From Lingula anatina (lineage: Eukaryota; Brachiopoda; Lingulata; Lingulida; Lingulidae), in assembly GCF_001039355.2 (NCBI RefSeq), contig NW_019773750.1, positions 4,296 through 26,416 of the forward strand: a DNA stretch of 22,121 nucleotides, in the 5' to 3' direction. Shown piece after piece: positions 1 to 10,603 of this stretch. Numbering within the stretch: the stretch's first letter is position 1; each line of letters starts with the position of its first letter. Below the pieces are notes generated by a model, which was not told where the DNA came from, did no database searches, and saw only the letters and a list, made by a program, of their open reading frames with translations. The position numbers and the translations under genes are program-made.

Positions 1-1700
1 GAAGTATTTATATGATAAGAAGATCGTGAAATTTGAATCAATTTTCTGCAACAATAACCAGAATCCTTCAAAAATGGACCCATATTAAATTGAGAGAATG
101 ATATCTGGGAGGACGAACTCATTTATTCCAAGAGATATAAAAAACTGTCTAACTACAGAATAAAATACAGAATAGCTTTTCAAAAAGCAAAATCGTAAAT
201 TCACACATATTGTATTTATAAATGTGGGCTGTTGGAAAATCTTGAACGTGTATTCTTAAAATGCTTAAACTCAATAATTTACAAAATACTAGGAATATTT
301 ACAAACTTAAAAAAAGCTTTTGGTTTTAGATATCTTCTGTTACTGCAGAAATCAACAATCCCAAACACAATATTTACAGATCAATTTTAGCGGATTTAAT
401 TCGAAAGTGCTCAAACAGTTATCATACCTTTATTATTACCACTATTTTTATCGACATTATTTCATATCAAAGTAAAAGAAACAAGCAATGACAAACTTAT
501 CTATCCAGCTTTTATTAAAATGCATGAATTTGAGTTTGGTTCCAGAGAGTGAATGAAAAACTTGGTTGCTAGGCGGGTGTTGTGCAGTACTCAGTATCTC
601 AGCTGACTTCTGAAATGAGAAAGTAATGTAAACAATATTTGACTAAACGGGCAGACTTGGAAAATACAACAATGCATTTTACATCAAAATGAAGAGGGCG
701 CTGACTTGTCCGATGTTCAGGCTCAGATAGCACCCCTCAAAAAACCAATCTTCATCGTGTTGACCTTACGCCAAAATTAAGATCTGAGATTATTAATAAA
801 GATATTTGAGATATCTTGCTTTGAAAAAATAAACATTGAAAACAATTCTTTAATTCGTGGAGGTTATTACTAAGGACGTTAATTTATTTTACCTACTATT
901 CAATGTTGTAATATCTAAAATCGCTATGCAACACGCGTTTGTGCGCCATATTTTGACCATATAAAATTGATGTACACGTTGAAAGGGCACACTTGTCTTT
1001 GGACCAAAAGCTCAGAACTGTGACAAGTACAGTATTATCATCTAAATTAGTCCGTGATATTTGTGGTAATATTCCCATTTACTTTTAAGCTAGCTTATAT
1101 TCTGAGTGACATAAAAGAAACGACAGGCAAAATATAACAAAGAATCGTAACGTAAATACTTGTCGTAATTTTCCTTGCATTCTGTTACGCTTTGTATATC
1201 TACTGACTGAGGTTACTGAAGAAAACGTGATACTTACGAAACACGCATTTGTGTCTTCGCCTCAGAAAAGTTCGGCCCTGCAACTGTTCCACACTTGCTG
1301 TTGCGTCTTCACCCTGATGTGTCCTACTGCCTAGTGAGCATTGGGGAAGACAGCTCGCACTACGATGAGCAACTTATTGTTATGCAAATTACAGACAGGT
1401 ATGGCCCATTTTAGGTGAGGGACTGTGGCTAAAACTGTTCACGAATGTTCAGGGTCAAAAACACGTACATGAAGATTTGACTGTGGTCCACTTGTTAAAA
1501 TACACCACTTTATTGCACAAATATTGCGCATGCGTCTTCCATCATGTAGTTTAATATTTCTTTGATACATTACATAACTCAACACCAGGGAAAGAGGGTG
1601 AATGTTGATATTTTTTATCGATCAGTAGGCGTACCTATAATCCTGTTGTTGATATAATGGAATGGATAAATCCTAGTTCCGTTCGGATCCAAATGCCAAT
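1..1700. other. AT-rich stretch without recognisable features
   Basis: Read on both strands, this holds only short open frames with no recognisable motif, no tRNA-like A/B boxes and no inverted-repeat element that I could see. Codon content does not look coding. It may be intergenic or intronic; nothing here decides between them. Confidence 0.5.
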
Positions 1701-1703
1701 ATC

Positions 1704-1707
1704 AAAA

Positions 1708-1754
<47 letters not shown>
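1704..1754. repeat. (AAAT)n microsatellite
   Basis: About twelve uninterrupted AAAT units. A shorter run of the complementary type (ATTT-rich) lies about 145 bp downstream near 1897-1920. I looked for a terminal inverted repeat joining the two and found none, so they are treated as independent simple repeats. The repeat makes a spurious LFIY-rich open frame on the minus strand. Confidence 0.95.
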
Positions 1755-1759
1755 GCATC

Positions 1760-2820
1760 GAGAAACCCATGTCCCAACATGTTATGGGCCAAACAATACG
1801 ATTGTTTTATAGCAATAATGAATCTAATCGGTAGAAATAGTCTTGGGCAAAACAAGACGGGCCACTGTCGGGATAACGTTGCCTGGCGGATCAAGATTTT
1901 ATTTTTTTATTTATTTATTTTTGCAAATATTGTTGAAATACTTATTTGTTGTTTAGTGTCTGCATACATGTATTTGGGGACAAAATCTCAGTAGTTCGGG
2001 AATGTTATCACAGTGTTTTTTATGCATGCGTTAGATTAAGTTGGGGGTCAGTTTTCATCGGCAACAGACAACAGTCAAGAGTGTATGGTTTTTATCAACT
2101 TTATTAATATCCAAAGGATCGAGGCTAGGAAGATCCGGGATTAACTTTTCATATTACAAATTTATTCGGACGTATGTCTTTACTCGGAACCACGTGTCGA
2201 TTTCACATAATGAAATATTTAAGATAAACATCTGCCATAATCAATAGAAAAAAATAATTCAAATCCAAGCTTTCCCTTTCTCTTTTATATATGCAACTTA
2301 TTTATCTATTGTTTTTGTCGGTTTCATGTAGTTTGAATGAATTTTACATGCTTAAAATAACAAGAAAGTAGTATCTGGTTTCAAGACAATAGCCCTTTGT
2401 TAATACAACAACTGACTAAAAAATATATCGAAAAACCCTATTGAAAATTGTTCATTCCACTGACCAGGGCAAGGTTTGATAAATCCGATACCGAAAATTA
2501 CATTTTTTCACAGGAAAGAATTAAGCTTTATGCGCATTTACAGTTCAAGTTTAATGTAGAAATAGCGTCTCTCTCTCTCTTTCACTGTTACACAGATATA
2601 AATGTTGTGCCGTGTTCAGTCCCACTGCCGAGTCACTTCTCACAACAGTGGGACCATACACTGACATTTTAAGGGATATGCAAAGAGTTACCAAGCAGAG
2701 CAACCACTTCACTTCTTTTCCTGAATGATTTGATTATAAAGTTGGAGAGGGACACTAAAGTATCTTTGTTGGCACTGTTAAATACATGGCATAATTGACT
2801 GTCTGGTGACCTTGTATCAG
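1760..2820. other. AT-rich stretch, no gene seen
   Basis: Only short, unrelated open frames on both strands. A short (TC)n run sits near 2568-2580. No domain, splice-supported exon or RNA gene could be recognised. Confidence 0.5.
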
Positions 2821-2826
2821 CTTTTA

Positions 2827-3043
2827 GCACCCCATTTCCATAGATTAGATCGACCTACTTTAGATCGACCTAACTCCCTGGGGGTTCACGCTAAATAGCT
2901 GTCAGCCGGGCGGACACAAAAGTTAATTACCCCCTTACAGCTTGTAGTAGGCGGGACGGACATTTAAGTCGGATTATCTGAAAGTAATCTAGTGAGACTC
3001 CCCGCGGGGATAGATCGATCTAAAATCTATGGGAATAGAGCCC
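2827..3043. mobile_element. 217-bp MITE-like inverted-repeat element
   Basis: The ends are imperfect inverted repeats of about 35 bp. The left arm reads ATTTCCATAGATTAGATCG and continues to CCTA. The right arm, read on the minus strand, gives ATTCCCATAGATTTTAGATC and continues to GATCTA. Both ends are followed by short GC-rich hairpin-like sequence (CCCTGGGGG on the left, CCCCGCGGGG on the right). TA dinucleotides flank both ends (2825-2826 and 3044-3045), consistent with a TA target duplication. There is no coding capacity, so this is a non-autonomous DNA transposon. The superfamily is not established: a TA duplication would suit Tc1/mariner-like elements but is weak evidence in AT-rich DNA. 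Confidence 0.7.
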
Positions 3044-3593
3044 TAGGATTGAGGTTTCACTAAAAAAGGTGACTCGGTCTGCTTTGTACATTGGGCATTG
3101 GAATTTAAAATGGTATTCATCTTCAATTACCCCTTGGATGCACAGGTGACAGATTCTGTCGCACCTTTCAATGACCTGTTCGAAAATAAGTTAGAAATAA
3201 CAAGGTTTTGCAAATTATACCCTGTTGACGTTGTGTTGAGACTCTCTTTGCTCGGCAAATGTAAGTGTAGTATAAAGCCTCGGTTACAACCGGACGCACG
3301 AATTTCAGGATCGTACGTCCCCTGCGATTTTTAGGGTGTTGCGGAGGCCGTGGAGGTCGTAGAGGTTGAGGAAAGTCTGCCTTGCGAGTCTCAAGGGCCA
3401 CATGAGATGTTCTTTCAAGCAGAGGCGCTAATTGCAAGGAGCGATGGCCGTGGAAATTGTACTCATTTCTTGAGTTTGTCTTGCTTCCTGTGTACGTGGC
3501 ACACACTCACCACTTACGAAGGGAATGCAACGCAAGGCGAAAGTAGTGCCCTTTTGCGTCAGTTTTGCTTCACACTTGCCTCACACGTTTGTG

Positions 3594-3616
3594 GTGACGT
3601 ACTGACGGCGTACGTC
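3594..3616. repeat. Hairpin TGACGTAC/GTACGTCA
   Basis: Perfect 8-bp arms separated by a short spacer inside the 0.9-kb element. The arms contain the ACGT palindrome. It is probably part of the element's internal structure; no function is claimed. Confidence 0.7.
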
Positions 3617-4055
3617 AGTTTTGCTTCCTGTTCACCTCTTCTTTCTTCTCCCTCCTCCCTTTTTTCTACTGTGTAAGCTACTTTTTCTTGCCTTTTGGAG
3701 GCATATTAGAAACTAAATTGAGCAAAAATTTGAAAATTTTGAAAATTTTTGTACACGTAACACAGTCGACGTTCATTGTTAAGACACGAGCGTGCGTCGT
3801 GAGCACGCCTTTTATACACCAGGCGTGGGGGTGACGCACGTGCGATGCATTCCGGTGTGCGCTCGACTTTGTTCGTTAGTTGTGAGGGCGTGCACCTTAC
3901 TCAACACGCAAAGGTCACTTGCTCCTTCATTGCTTGCGACGTGCGTCTTGTACAACGCGCGTCTCTCTTGCTAAATCCGTGCGAGGGGAGCAAGTTGCGC
4001 TTGCGGCCTCGCTGTTAGCAGGCTATTCGTAGAATCTTTTGGACATGTTCAACAT

Positions 4056-4176
4056 CCACCGTACGTGCTTACGGGCTGTCTGCGAACTCGAAATTGTGTA
4101 ACAAGGACTTGCGTGGGACGTGAGATTCTTCGCAAACTTTGGACGCAAACAGCCCGTAAGAGCCCGTACGGCTGGT
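4056..4176. repeat. Terminal hairpin of the 0.9-kb element
   Basis: Near its right end the element carries a second, internal inverted repeat. CTTACGGGCTGTCTGCG (about 4068-4084) faces its near-perfect complement at about 4144-4160. The homology extends outward through CCACCGTAC on one side and CCAGCCGTAC on the other. The right terminus is therefore itself a long stem-loop, and the terminal word occurs three times in the element. Confidence 0.75.
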
Positions 4177-4191
4177 TGTGACCGAGGCTTG

Positions 4192-4915
4192 ATAAGTTAT
4201 AACACAGATGAAAAACACACTGTCTCACACTGTAGTATTATACAAGGCAAGTAATACTTCTTATTACAGATATATGAACAAATTCATTCTACATTTGTAC
4301 TGAAGGATCTTCTATTATTTCGGATCGGTAGATGAGGAACTAACCTGCCAAGAGACGTTCATTAAAAACCTTTTAACGATATTCTTTAGCGATATAAATG
4401 GTGATTTTATGGCCCACTGTACGTACATATTTACAGCGGCCAACGGCTTGTCACATCTAGCACATTTCCATCAAATCTGTGGTTGTCGTCACAACCATGT
4501 TGAGACAGGACAGAAGCCAGAATATACCGCGTATCTGAAAAGTTGTTTTTACGTATGGACCGACCCCCCTATGCTAAAATATCATTTCCTGGGGAAATAG
4601 AATACAATCGCTTTAAATTTCATGTCTTTTATAAGATAAAATATAATGTCATTTGAGTGTTGTTTGTCGAATAATCATGTGATATATGATATGTGTTGAA
4701 GACGTGCAAGTGTGTGTGTTGAAGACGCGCGCACACAAACACACATGCATTCAAGCTTGAAAGAATATGAACAAAGATGAGAAAATATATTTTATTGTAC
4801 AGATAAAAATATAAAAGCATCGTATATTCACATATAATTCGCTGGTTATTTTATGTCCATAAAATTATCACTCTCAAAGAAAATACCGAGTTTCCGATTG
4901 CAGCATATCTGTTTA
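4192..4915. other. AT-rich stretch, no gene seen
   Basis: Short open frames only. A GT/CA-rich, imperfectly repeated patch (two GTTGAAGACG words among TG runs) lies at about 4695-4745. No motif was recognised on either strand. Confidence 0.5.
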
Positions 4916-4929
4916 CCTCCAGATGGCGC
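4916..4929 (+). promoter_or_regulatory. CTCF-like motif
   Basis: The sequence CCTCCAGATGGCGC matches 13 of 14 positions of the bilaterian CTCF core consensus CCASYAGRKGGCRS; only position 3 differs. It sits in AT-rich DNA about 265 bp upstream of the GC-rich islet at 5181. One match of this length can occur by chance, and no occupancy can be seen from sequence. Confidence 0.25.
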
Positions 4930-5180
4930 TATCGTACGGTCTAGTTGGTCAAACATAAAAACTACTCAGATATTAAAATCAGTGTGCCATATTGAGTCAT
5001 ATCAAGATAGCCAGTGACCTACATAATGTCGTTTTAATTTGGGTGAATTAGGATCTGGGGTTAATTTCCTTCTGGCAAATTTTTTAATATGCTGAACACA
5101 AATTGGTTCTTTGTATTTTTAAGTTGTAAATTGCAAATGAAAGTTTATTCGTTAAATATTTGTGAGAGTTAAATATATAG

Positions 5181-5309
5181 GAAAGGCGGCCACTTCAGCC
5201 TGCCACCTCCCCCTACCATAAATGTAATGGGATGGACAGCCTGGAAGGAGACGTCACTGCCTCAGTGCTGAGTGATCAGGAAGTGGAGCGAAGGCGGCTT
5301 AGATATTAA
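5181..5309 (+). other. GC-rich islet with a 42-codon open frame, possible exon
   Basis: This is a compact GC-rich patch in AT-rich surroundings. A plus-strand frame is open from immediately after an AG (ATATAG, ending at 5180) to a TAA at 5307-5309. It contains an ATG at 5232, from which it reads MDSLEGDVTASVLSDQEV and then a basic ERRRLRY end. The composition is more protein-like than other frames nearby. However, no clean GT donor precedes the stop and I recognise no family. It could be a small exon, a decayed exon or a GC-rich repeat fragment. Confidence 0.2.
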
Positions 5310-6940
5310 GTATACGAATATCGTAATTTCAGCAATATTAATATAACGTTTGAAGAAATCAGTTTTAGGTATTTGGTAATAAGTTAATTGTGATTTATTT
5401 TTAAAAAAGTATTTTGACACCCGTTTGCTGAAAAGTGGTTTTGAACATTTCCCAGCATTTTCCCCACGTACAATTTATTTCCTCCTTCACTTCATCTCAT
5501 CACGTCTCATAAAACAAAGGAAGATGCAGTTGCACTTCATGTTCAGTATTTTGAACTTAGTCGGTAGAAATAGTAGTGGCAGTGGAAGTTTACCGTGAGA
5601 AATGGCCAAGGAGGGGGAAAATGCTCTGAAATGTCTTGTGAGGGTCTGGCAATTGACATGTTGACATTTACATGTAGTGAGCGGTTGGTAGTGGAATTAT
5701 AGAATATCATATAGGTATAGTAACAAACGTCCATTTCCGAAGTAAAGAACACAATTCAAGTATTAAGGGGTTATAGCAGTATACAGTAATACTTCCATTT
5801 CGAATATTGGCAAGATTTCATAAATTAATATATAATATTTCATTTAATTAAAATGTGTGAGCTAAATTGAAGTTGTATTGATTTCTGCGTGACATATTAT
5901 AAGATCGACCTTTCAAGACATAAGAGGTGAAATGGTCAAAATGCTGTTTGGAACGGATTTGAAAAGACTTTGTCCAAAGGTTTCTTTTAGGTACTTTATA
6001 TCAATACAACATCACGAATTTGAGGTGATTTAAGAATTAAATGTTACATATTTAAAACGTAATCATATATCAGAATGCATGGTCATCAGTTAAAAAACTT
6101 GCTTTATTGTATTGAAATATGTTGTATACTATCGTAGTGTCAAGTTTGTCACAAGTGACATTTGTGAAATGGTACTATATGTGGTATTCTTCAGCAAGAC
6201 AGCAAGAGATGACTTTCTAGTTTGGATGAGAATAAAGTACGCAAAAATACACAAATTTTATGCCGGTTTAAAGCCAAATATTTTTCTGTAATATTCAACA
6301 ATTTCACCTAAATCACCAATGAACACATTATCGAATCCATTAATAAATTCTACAAGTCCGGTGTCGAATTCTTAATTTCTGTTTTTACCTGCTACGGCGA
6401 GAGTAAACTTCAGTCTTATTCTCCAAATGTACTGAAATCAAAAATGAGAAGACTTACGCTCATTGTGTGTCTTTCAATGTTCAGAAGGGAAAAAAGGATT
6501 ATTGTCTCTTGAAATTTGAGTATTTGCTGTCTTGTTGAGTAAGAGATGCCATTTTACGAATCAAGATCGATTATTTTGTGTCTCAGGTGAAGTATGAAGA
6601 ATTAAGAAATTTCATTTCTATTTGAGAAAAATCCCTTCTTGAAAAGCTGATTTCGTACATGTAAATACCATTCATATGATGAAAAAGACACTATTTTCGT
6701 GTTTTACTTATCTCTGAACGTAGTTCTTACAATGTAAAATATGTACACGTTTTATCCTGAAATGCTTTTGCCATTAATCTGTTGAACAAATACATTTATA
6801 GGAATGAAAATTGCTTTATTTTCCAAATTTAACTGTTTTCGGCAATTCTGTCTTAACAGCTTCATTCTATCGACCAGATGATGCAGAAATTATTGATGTA
6901 TATTCGAATTTATTCGAATTTATGTTCAGAAGGTTTTTTT
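5310..6940. other. AT-rich stretch, no gene seen
   Basis: No coding, RNA-gene or mobile-element signal could be supported. There are only short open frames and local AT-rich words such as the doubled TATTCGAATT at about 6901-6920. Confidence 0.5.
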
Positions 6941-6942
6941 TC

Positions 6943-7137
6943 GTTGAAAATAGATGTAGGAAATATGAGAAAAATCGTTATCTGTCCCTTGGATTTTAAG
7001 CCTGATTTCATGTAAATGTAGTTTGTTTTCTAATTGAAAATGGATGTAGTAGACTATAGGAAATATGAGAAATATCGTGATCTGCCCATTGGATTTTAGC
7101 CCAAATTTCATAAGTGAACATGTAGTTTGTTCTCTAA
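6943..7137. repeat. Diverged tandem duplication, about 90-bp unit
   Basis: The first unit (about 6943-7032) begins GTTGAAAATAGATGTAGG and ends near GTAGTTTGTTTTC. The second (about 7033-7137) begins ATTGAAAATGGATGTAG and ends near GTAGTTTGTTCTC. Both contain ATATGAGAAA, a GATCTGCCC-type word and TTGGATTTTA. Small insertions separate the copies, so the duplication is old. Confidence 0.8.
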
Positions 7138-7238
7138 GTAGTTTTTGCAAGGAATTTTTTTTTATTTCATATTCATTTCACTATCTGATGTTCATTAGTC
7201 TTTCCAGTTTGTCAATAGCTGTTAGTATAAACGTTGTG

Positions 7239-7254
7239 TATATATATATATATA
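7239..7254. repeat. (TA)n microsatellite
   Basis: Eight TA units followed by a T run. Confidence 0.9.
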
Positions 7255-7407
7255 TTTTTTTATGTAGGACTTTTGACACTTTTTTTGCCAAACATAACGA
7301 AAGTGCTCCCAACAATAAGTGTTTGACTGAAAAAAGCGTGCAATTTAAAACAGTGCATTTAATAAAAATCTCACAATTGTCATTATTATATAGAAAAAAA
7401 AAAAAAA

Positions 7408-7544
7408 ACAATGGCGGATCAAGGACATTTGAAAGGGGTCAGATGTTGACATTTGGAGCGAGATGGAGTATTTTGAGAACTTGATCATTCGAGTCCAGAA
7501 GGGGTCTCTCTCCTCGGGAGGGCGGAGACTAGACCCACCATTGT
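7408..7544. mobile_element. Short inverted-repeat element flanked by poly-A and poly-T
   Basis: The left arm ACAATGGCGGATC (7408-7420) is matched on the minus strand by ACAATGGTGGGTC (from 7532-7544), 11 of 13 identical. An A run of 15 precedes the left arm and a T run of 9 follows the right arm, so the inverted symmetry extends further. The interior is relatively GC-rich, with a local GGTCTC...GAGACTAGACC hairpin near 7503-7535. This is likely a MITE; no target duplication can be defined because of the homopolymer flanks. Confidence 0.55.
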
Positions 7545-7554
7545 TTTTTTTTAT

Positions 7555-7890
7555 TTCAATGAAGAAGTTGACATATTTTGTTTTTGTCATTAAGATCAAA
7601 CATAAGACCATTAATGTGGTAGACAGTTTATTCGTCAAGTCGAATAGATAAGAACGTTATATTTTTACACCTGTAAGTGAATTTAAATGCAGACATCATA
7701 ATATTATACTATAATATCATAATATTCTTTAAGATACTAAACGCTTTTTAACTTGTAGTAATAAAAAGACTGAATACGATGATATTTTACAGATATATGT
7801 TTTATAAATAATTGAATACATAAAAGCAATTTGTATTGCTTATTGCTCTTAATAAAAAACTTATTGAATATACAAAATGTCTTAGCGTAT
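7555..7890. other. AT-rich stretch, nothing recognised
   Basis: No gene, element end or RNA motif seen. Locally repeated ATAATATTATAC-type words occur at about 7698-7730. Confidence 0.5.
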
Positions 7891-7892
7891 TT

Positions 7893-8110
7893 ACTGATGG
7901 CTATATTGCTCAGTGGTAGCGTGGGGTTGGGGTTCGATTCCTGGCTCGGGCACTTTGGAATTACAAAGGGGTGCTATTAGAAATTTTCTTTGCTTACTAT
8001 AAGAAGAAAGTCTACCCGGGGAGGGTGGGTGGGAACAGTTAGAGGAGTAGGTAACGCGCTTGCCTCTGAGACAGAAGGTCGCCAGTTCGATTCCTGGCGC
8101 TTCTATGTCC
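7893..8110 (+). mobile_element. tRNA-derived SINE with two tRNA-like units
   Basis: Two RNA polymerase III promoter modules lie in tandem. The first has an A-box-like TTGCTCAGTGG (7906-7916) and an exact B box GGTTCGATTCC (7931-7941), but only 14 nt between them, so the anticodon region is largely deleted. The second has TAGAGGAGTAGGTAACGC followed by the B box AGTTCGATTCC (8084-8094) inside a perfect 5-bp T-arm, GCCAG...CTGGC. The minus-strand translation contains PGIEP/PGIEL words, which is typical of antisense B boxes. No acceptor stem can be drawn, so these are SINE heads rather than tRNA genes. Confidence 0.7.
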
Positions 8111-8163
8111 CAGCAAATTACCTTTTGCAAAAATAAACCCAAATAAACAATTCAAACTACTAT

Positions 8164-8331
8164 AAGAGGATTATACGAATGAGAAAAAACGCGAACTGAG
8201 ACAGTGGCTCAGTGGGTAAGGCGACAGACTAAGAAGTAGAAAAGGGTAAGCTAGGAGTTTAAAACCTAAGGTTCAGGTCGAGCTGAAGAAAAGAAAGTCA
8301 AGAATAAACATGTGACATTTTGCACATCATC
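8164..8331 (+). mobile_element. tRNA-derived SINE, copy 1
   Basis: It starts with TAAGAGGATTATACGAATGA and carries an A box TGGCTCAGTGG at 8205-8215. A degraded B box GGTTCAGGTCG lies at 8270-8280. It ends in a tail containing ATGTGACATTTTGCA. It is followed by a single N at 8332 and then a second copy of the same family in the same orientation. Confidence 0.7.
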
Positions 8332-8332
8332 N
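8332..8332. other. Single N between two SINE copies
   Basis: One undetermined base exactly at the boundary of two same-orientation SINE copies. Confidence 1.
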
Positions 8333-8500
8333 TAAGAGGGTCATACGAATGACGAAAAGCAAGTTGAGACAGTGGCTCAATAGGTAAGGCGACAGACGAA
8401 GAAGACGACTGACTAAGTTGATAACCAAAGGTTCGAGTTGAGCTGATGAAAAGAGTCGGGAATGATGATGTGACATTTTACAAATTTTGAAACTACATCT
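8333..8500 (+). mobile_element. tRNA-derived SINE, copy 2
   Basis: Same family and orientation as the preceding copy: TAAGAGGGTCATACGAATGA at the start, A box TGGCTCAATAG (8373-8383), B box GGTTCGAGTTG (8430-8440), tail ATGTGACATTTTACAA. By eye the two differ by roughly a fifth of positions. They are therefore more likely two insertions, or an old duplication, than two alleles. Confidence 0.7.
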
Positions 8501-10241
8501 ATTACAGCTTTTATGTACGTTTATTAAAACAAATGCAAGCAATTCCACAATACAGATCTATGCAAAGCCCATACATTACGTTTTGGCTCTACATAAAAAG
8601 TAATTTTCATAACGACTTCGCATTTCGAGATGTAAATCAAGCTTAAATACAACTATCTACAACTAAATGTGTCGGAGGTTCTATGCATTTTGAAAATTGT
8701 CGTTTAAGAACAATTGTTTTGGTTTTTTAACAAGTGTCCAAGAACTCTGCATACGAGACCACATAATACTGACCAGAACAAGAAATTATCAGGTTTTTTT
8801 GCTGCGACTTAAAAGAGAAAGTTGAAGATTTGAAGTGAAGTATTTTACAGCCATTGACATTGGTGTATTTGTCTTTTGACTGATCCAAAATTTCAACGAG
8901 GGACATTTTTATCCAAATTCAAAGGTGGTATCAAATTGAAAATTCAAAATGCATATGATCTCAAGTAAGCGTTACCCCCACACGCGGGTACACACTCATG
9001 ACCCCACAACTTCCTCTATGTCGCCATGCTGATGATCACACACAACACCAAACAGCAGTCAAACATTATTCAATTATGTAAATTTGATGAGTGCTTTTCT
9101 CATAGATAAATAAATATCACATTTACTCAGAAAATGCTAATAAACTCAAAGATCTCTGGTGTTCAGTGATCAAAAAACACTCAGTAAAAATAACCCAACA
9201 GCATGTGCAGGACTGGCACCTTATCAGGCCTTTTGTTCTCAATCACCCCTTGATCCCGACTGAATTATAGAATTAATAATGTGCCAAGTACAAGATCAAC
9301 ATTAAATAAAACGCTGACTTTCCAATTTTGTGTAAAACTTACTCTAGCCAATCAAAGTGTCATTTTTCTGATAGTATTTTGATTTTTCATATTTGATTAG
9401 ACAAAAAAATCACAAAAGAAAAGATTTTTAGACGATAAGTCAGTAAATTGGCAATTAACAGAAAAAAAAAATCATGTTTTAGAGGATTGACAAAAGTTGA
9501 GTCTACAAAAGTTCGTTTAATTACTAGGAAATACCCATTACCCCCAAAACAGAGCTTGTAGTTTTTGATACGAGTTTGATAAAGATTTTTCAAAATTTCA
9601 AGTTGTAAAAGATGCGATAAATGCCAGTCCTACATATACATTTTAATTGACAAAAGACGCAAAGGAAACACTTCCTACTATTCACCGTTTCTCTTTGTGA
9701 ACAGTTCCGCTATGTAATGAAGGTAAAAGTTAATTGTCCTTTTTTATATTAACAAAAACTTATCAATTTCGAAAGAAAAAACTAACTCGACCCCTGGTTT
9801 GATTTTCTGAAAACAAAAACATCTTTACCCCCTCCCAGCAATAAAACTATGGGTCTATCACTGAGCAAACATACTACTAGTATATCAAAACACCGGGATC
9901 CAAAAGAAGATTATTCTTACCATGCGTCACAACCGCATATTCACATTTCTAGAAAGACCCTATAAAGACGTTTTAATACGTGTGGGCAATTCTAACAAAA
10001 CTTGAGCACATTTTACAATTTTATACTGCCGTTAATTCTTAATTGCATAATTTGGATCACAACGTTTACAATTTATTGTAGATTTTTTCATTGAACCCAT
10101 AATAAAATGCCTGTATGCATTTTACGTAATGAAGTTGCGACTATTTTTTTCTAAAGTTAGCTTCATTAAAATCAATATTTGTATCCAATTTAATATGAAT
10201 AAACGTGCATTTTCGTGTCTTCTTACCTAGTTGCCCACACA
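8501..10241. other. AT-rich stretch, no gene seen
   Basis: 1.7 kb with only short open frames and no recognisable repeat ends, Pol III boxes or splice-supported exon on either strand. Confidence 0.5.
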
Positions 10242-10603
10242 CAGGGCCGTAGCCTCCGGGGGGGCAGGGGGGGCAGTTGCCCCCCCTGGGATTTGAGGTG
10301 CAAAAAAATAATCGCAAAGGTGAATAAAAATAATTGCAAAGTTGGTATCAATTCTGTGAGAAAATGCGCTCATGGCCACTAGACAATCATTCAACAATCT
10401 GTTTACAATGGTGTACTGTTTTTAGACAATCTACGAAATGAAGTACAATTGGCATGTTGTGTTGAAAAAATGACTGTACCTATGGCAAAATGAACCCACA
10501 ATTTCTGACTTCTGATTTAGCAATAGTTAAAATGCACCAGAATTCAGTATTATACATACAGTTTTAAAAAAATTTCCACACCGTGGGAGGGGGACCCCCC
10601 CCC

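Larger units (their letters stand above)
3275..4190. mobile_element. 0.9-kb non-autonomous DNA element with 'AAGCCTCGGT' ends
   Basis: The left end begins AAGCCTCGGTTACAACCGG. The right end read on the minus strand begins AAGCCTCGGTCACAACCAGC. Together they form an inverted repeat of roughly 28 bp with few mismatches. Left flank TATA and right flank GATA leave TA as a possible target duplication. The interior is clearly more GC- and CpG-rich than the surrounding DNA, with many CGTGCG/ACGTAC words, which marks it as a foreign block. The longest open frames inside are about 110 codons on opposite strands and overlap each other. They show no transposase motif, so I regard them as non-coding. This is likely a non-autonomous DNA transposon of unassigned superfamily. 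Confidence 0.75.

Noticed and set aside
1673-1894. Minus-strand open frame with LFIYLFIY repeats resembling a membrane segment
   Set aside because: It is the translation of the (AAAT)n microsatellite.
1680-1930. Possible MITE with (AAAT)n and (ATTT)n as inverted ends
   Set aside because: Outside the simple repeats the two flanks do not match each other as inverted repeats.
3168-3676. Two overlapping open frames of about 110 codons on opposite strands
   Set aside because: They lie inside the CpG-rich DNA element, where few stop codons are expected by composition. No transposase or other motif is visible.
7065-7484. 139-codon plus-strand open frame
   Set aside because: It runs through the tandem duplication, a TA microsatellite, a poly-A run and an inverted-repeat element; composition is driven by AT-rich repeats.
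8037-8104. Possible functional tRNA gene with perfect T-arm
   Set aside because: No acceptor stem and no convincing anticodon arm can be drawn; it follows another degenerate tRNA-like unit, so SINE is the better reading.
8440-8466. CTGATGA followed by GGGAATGA, resembling a hammerhead ribozyme core
   Set aside because: The GAAA of the conserved core and the three flanking helices are not present in the right places; the other SINE copy has CTGAAGA instead.
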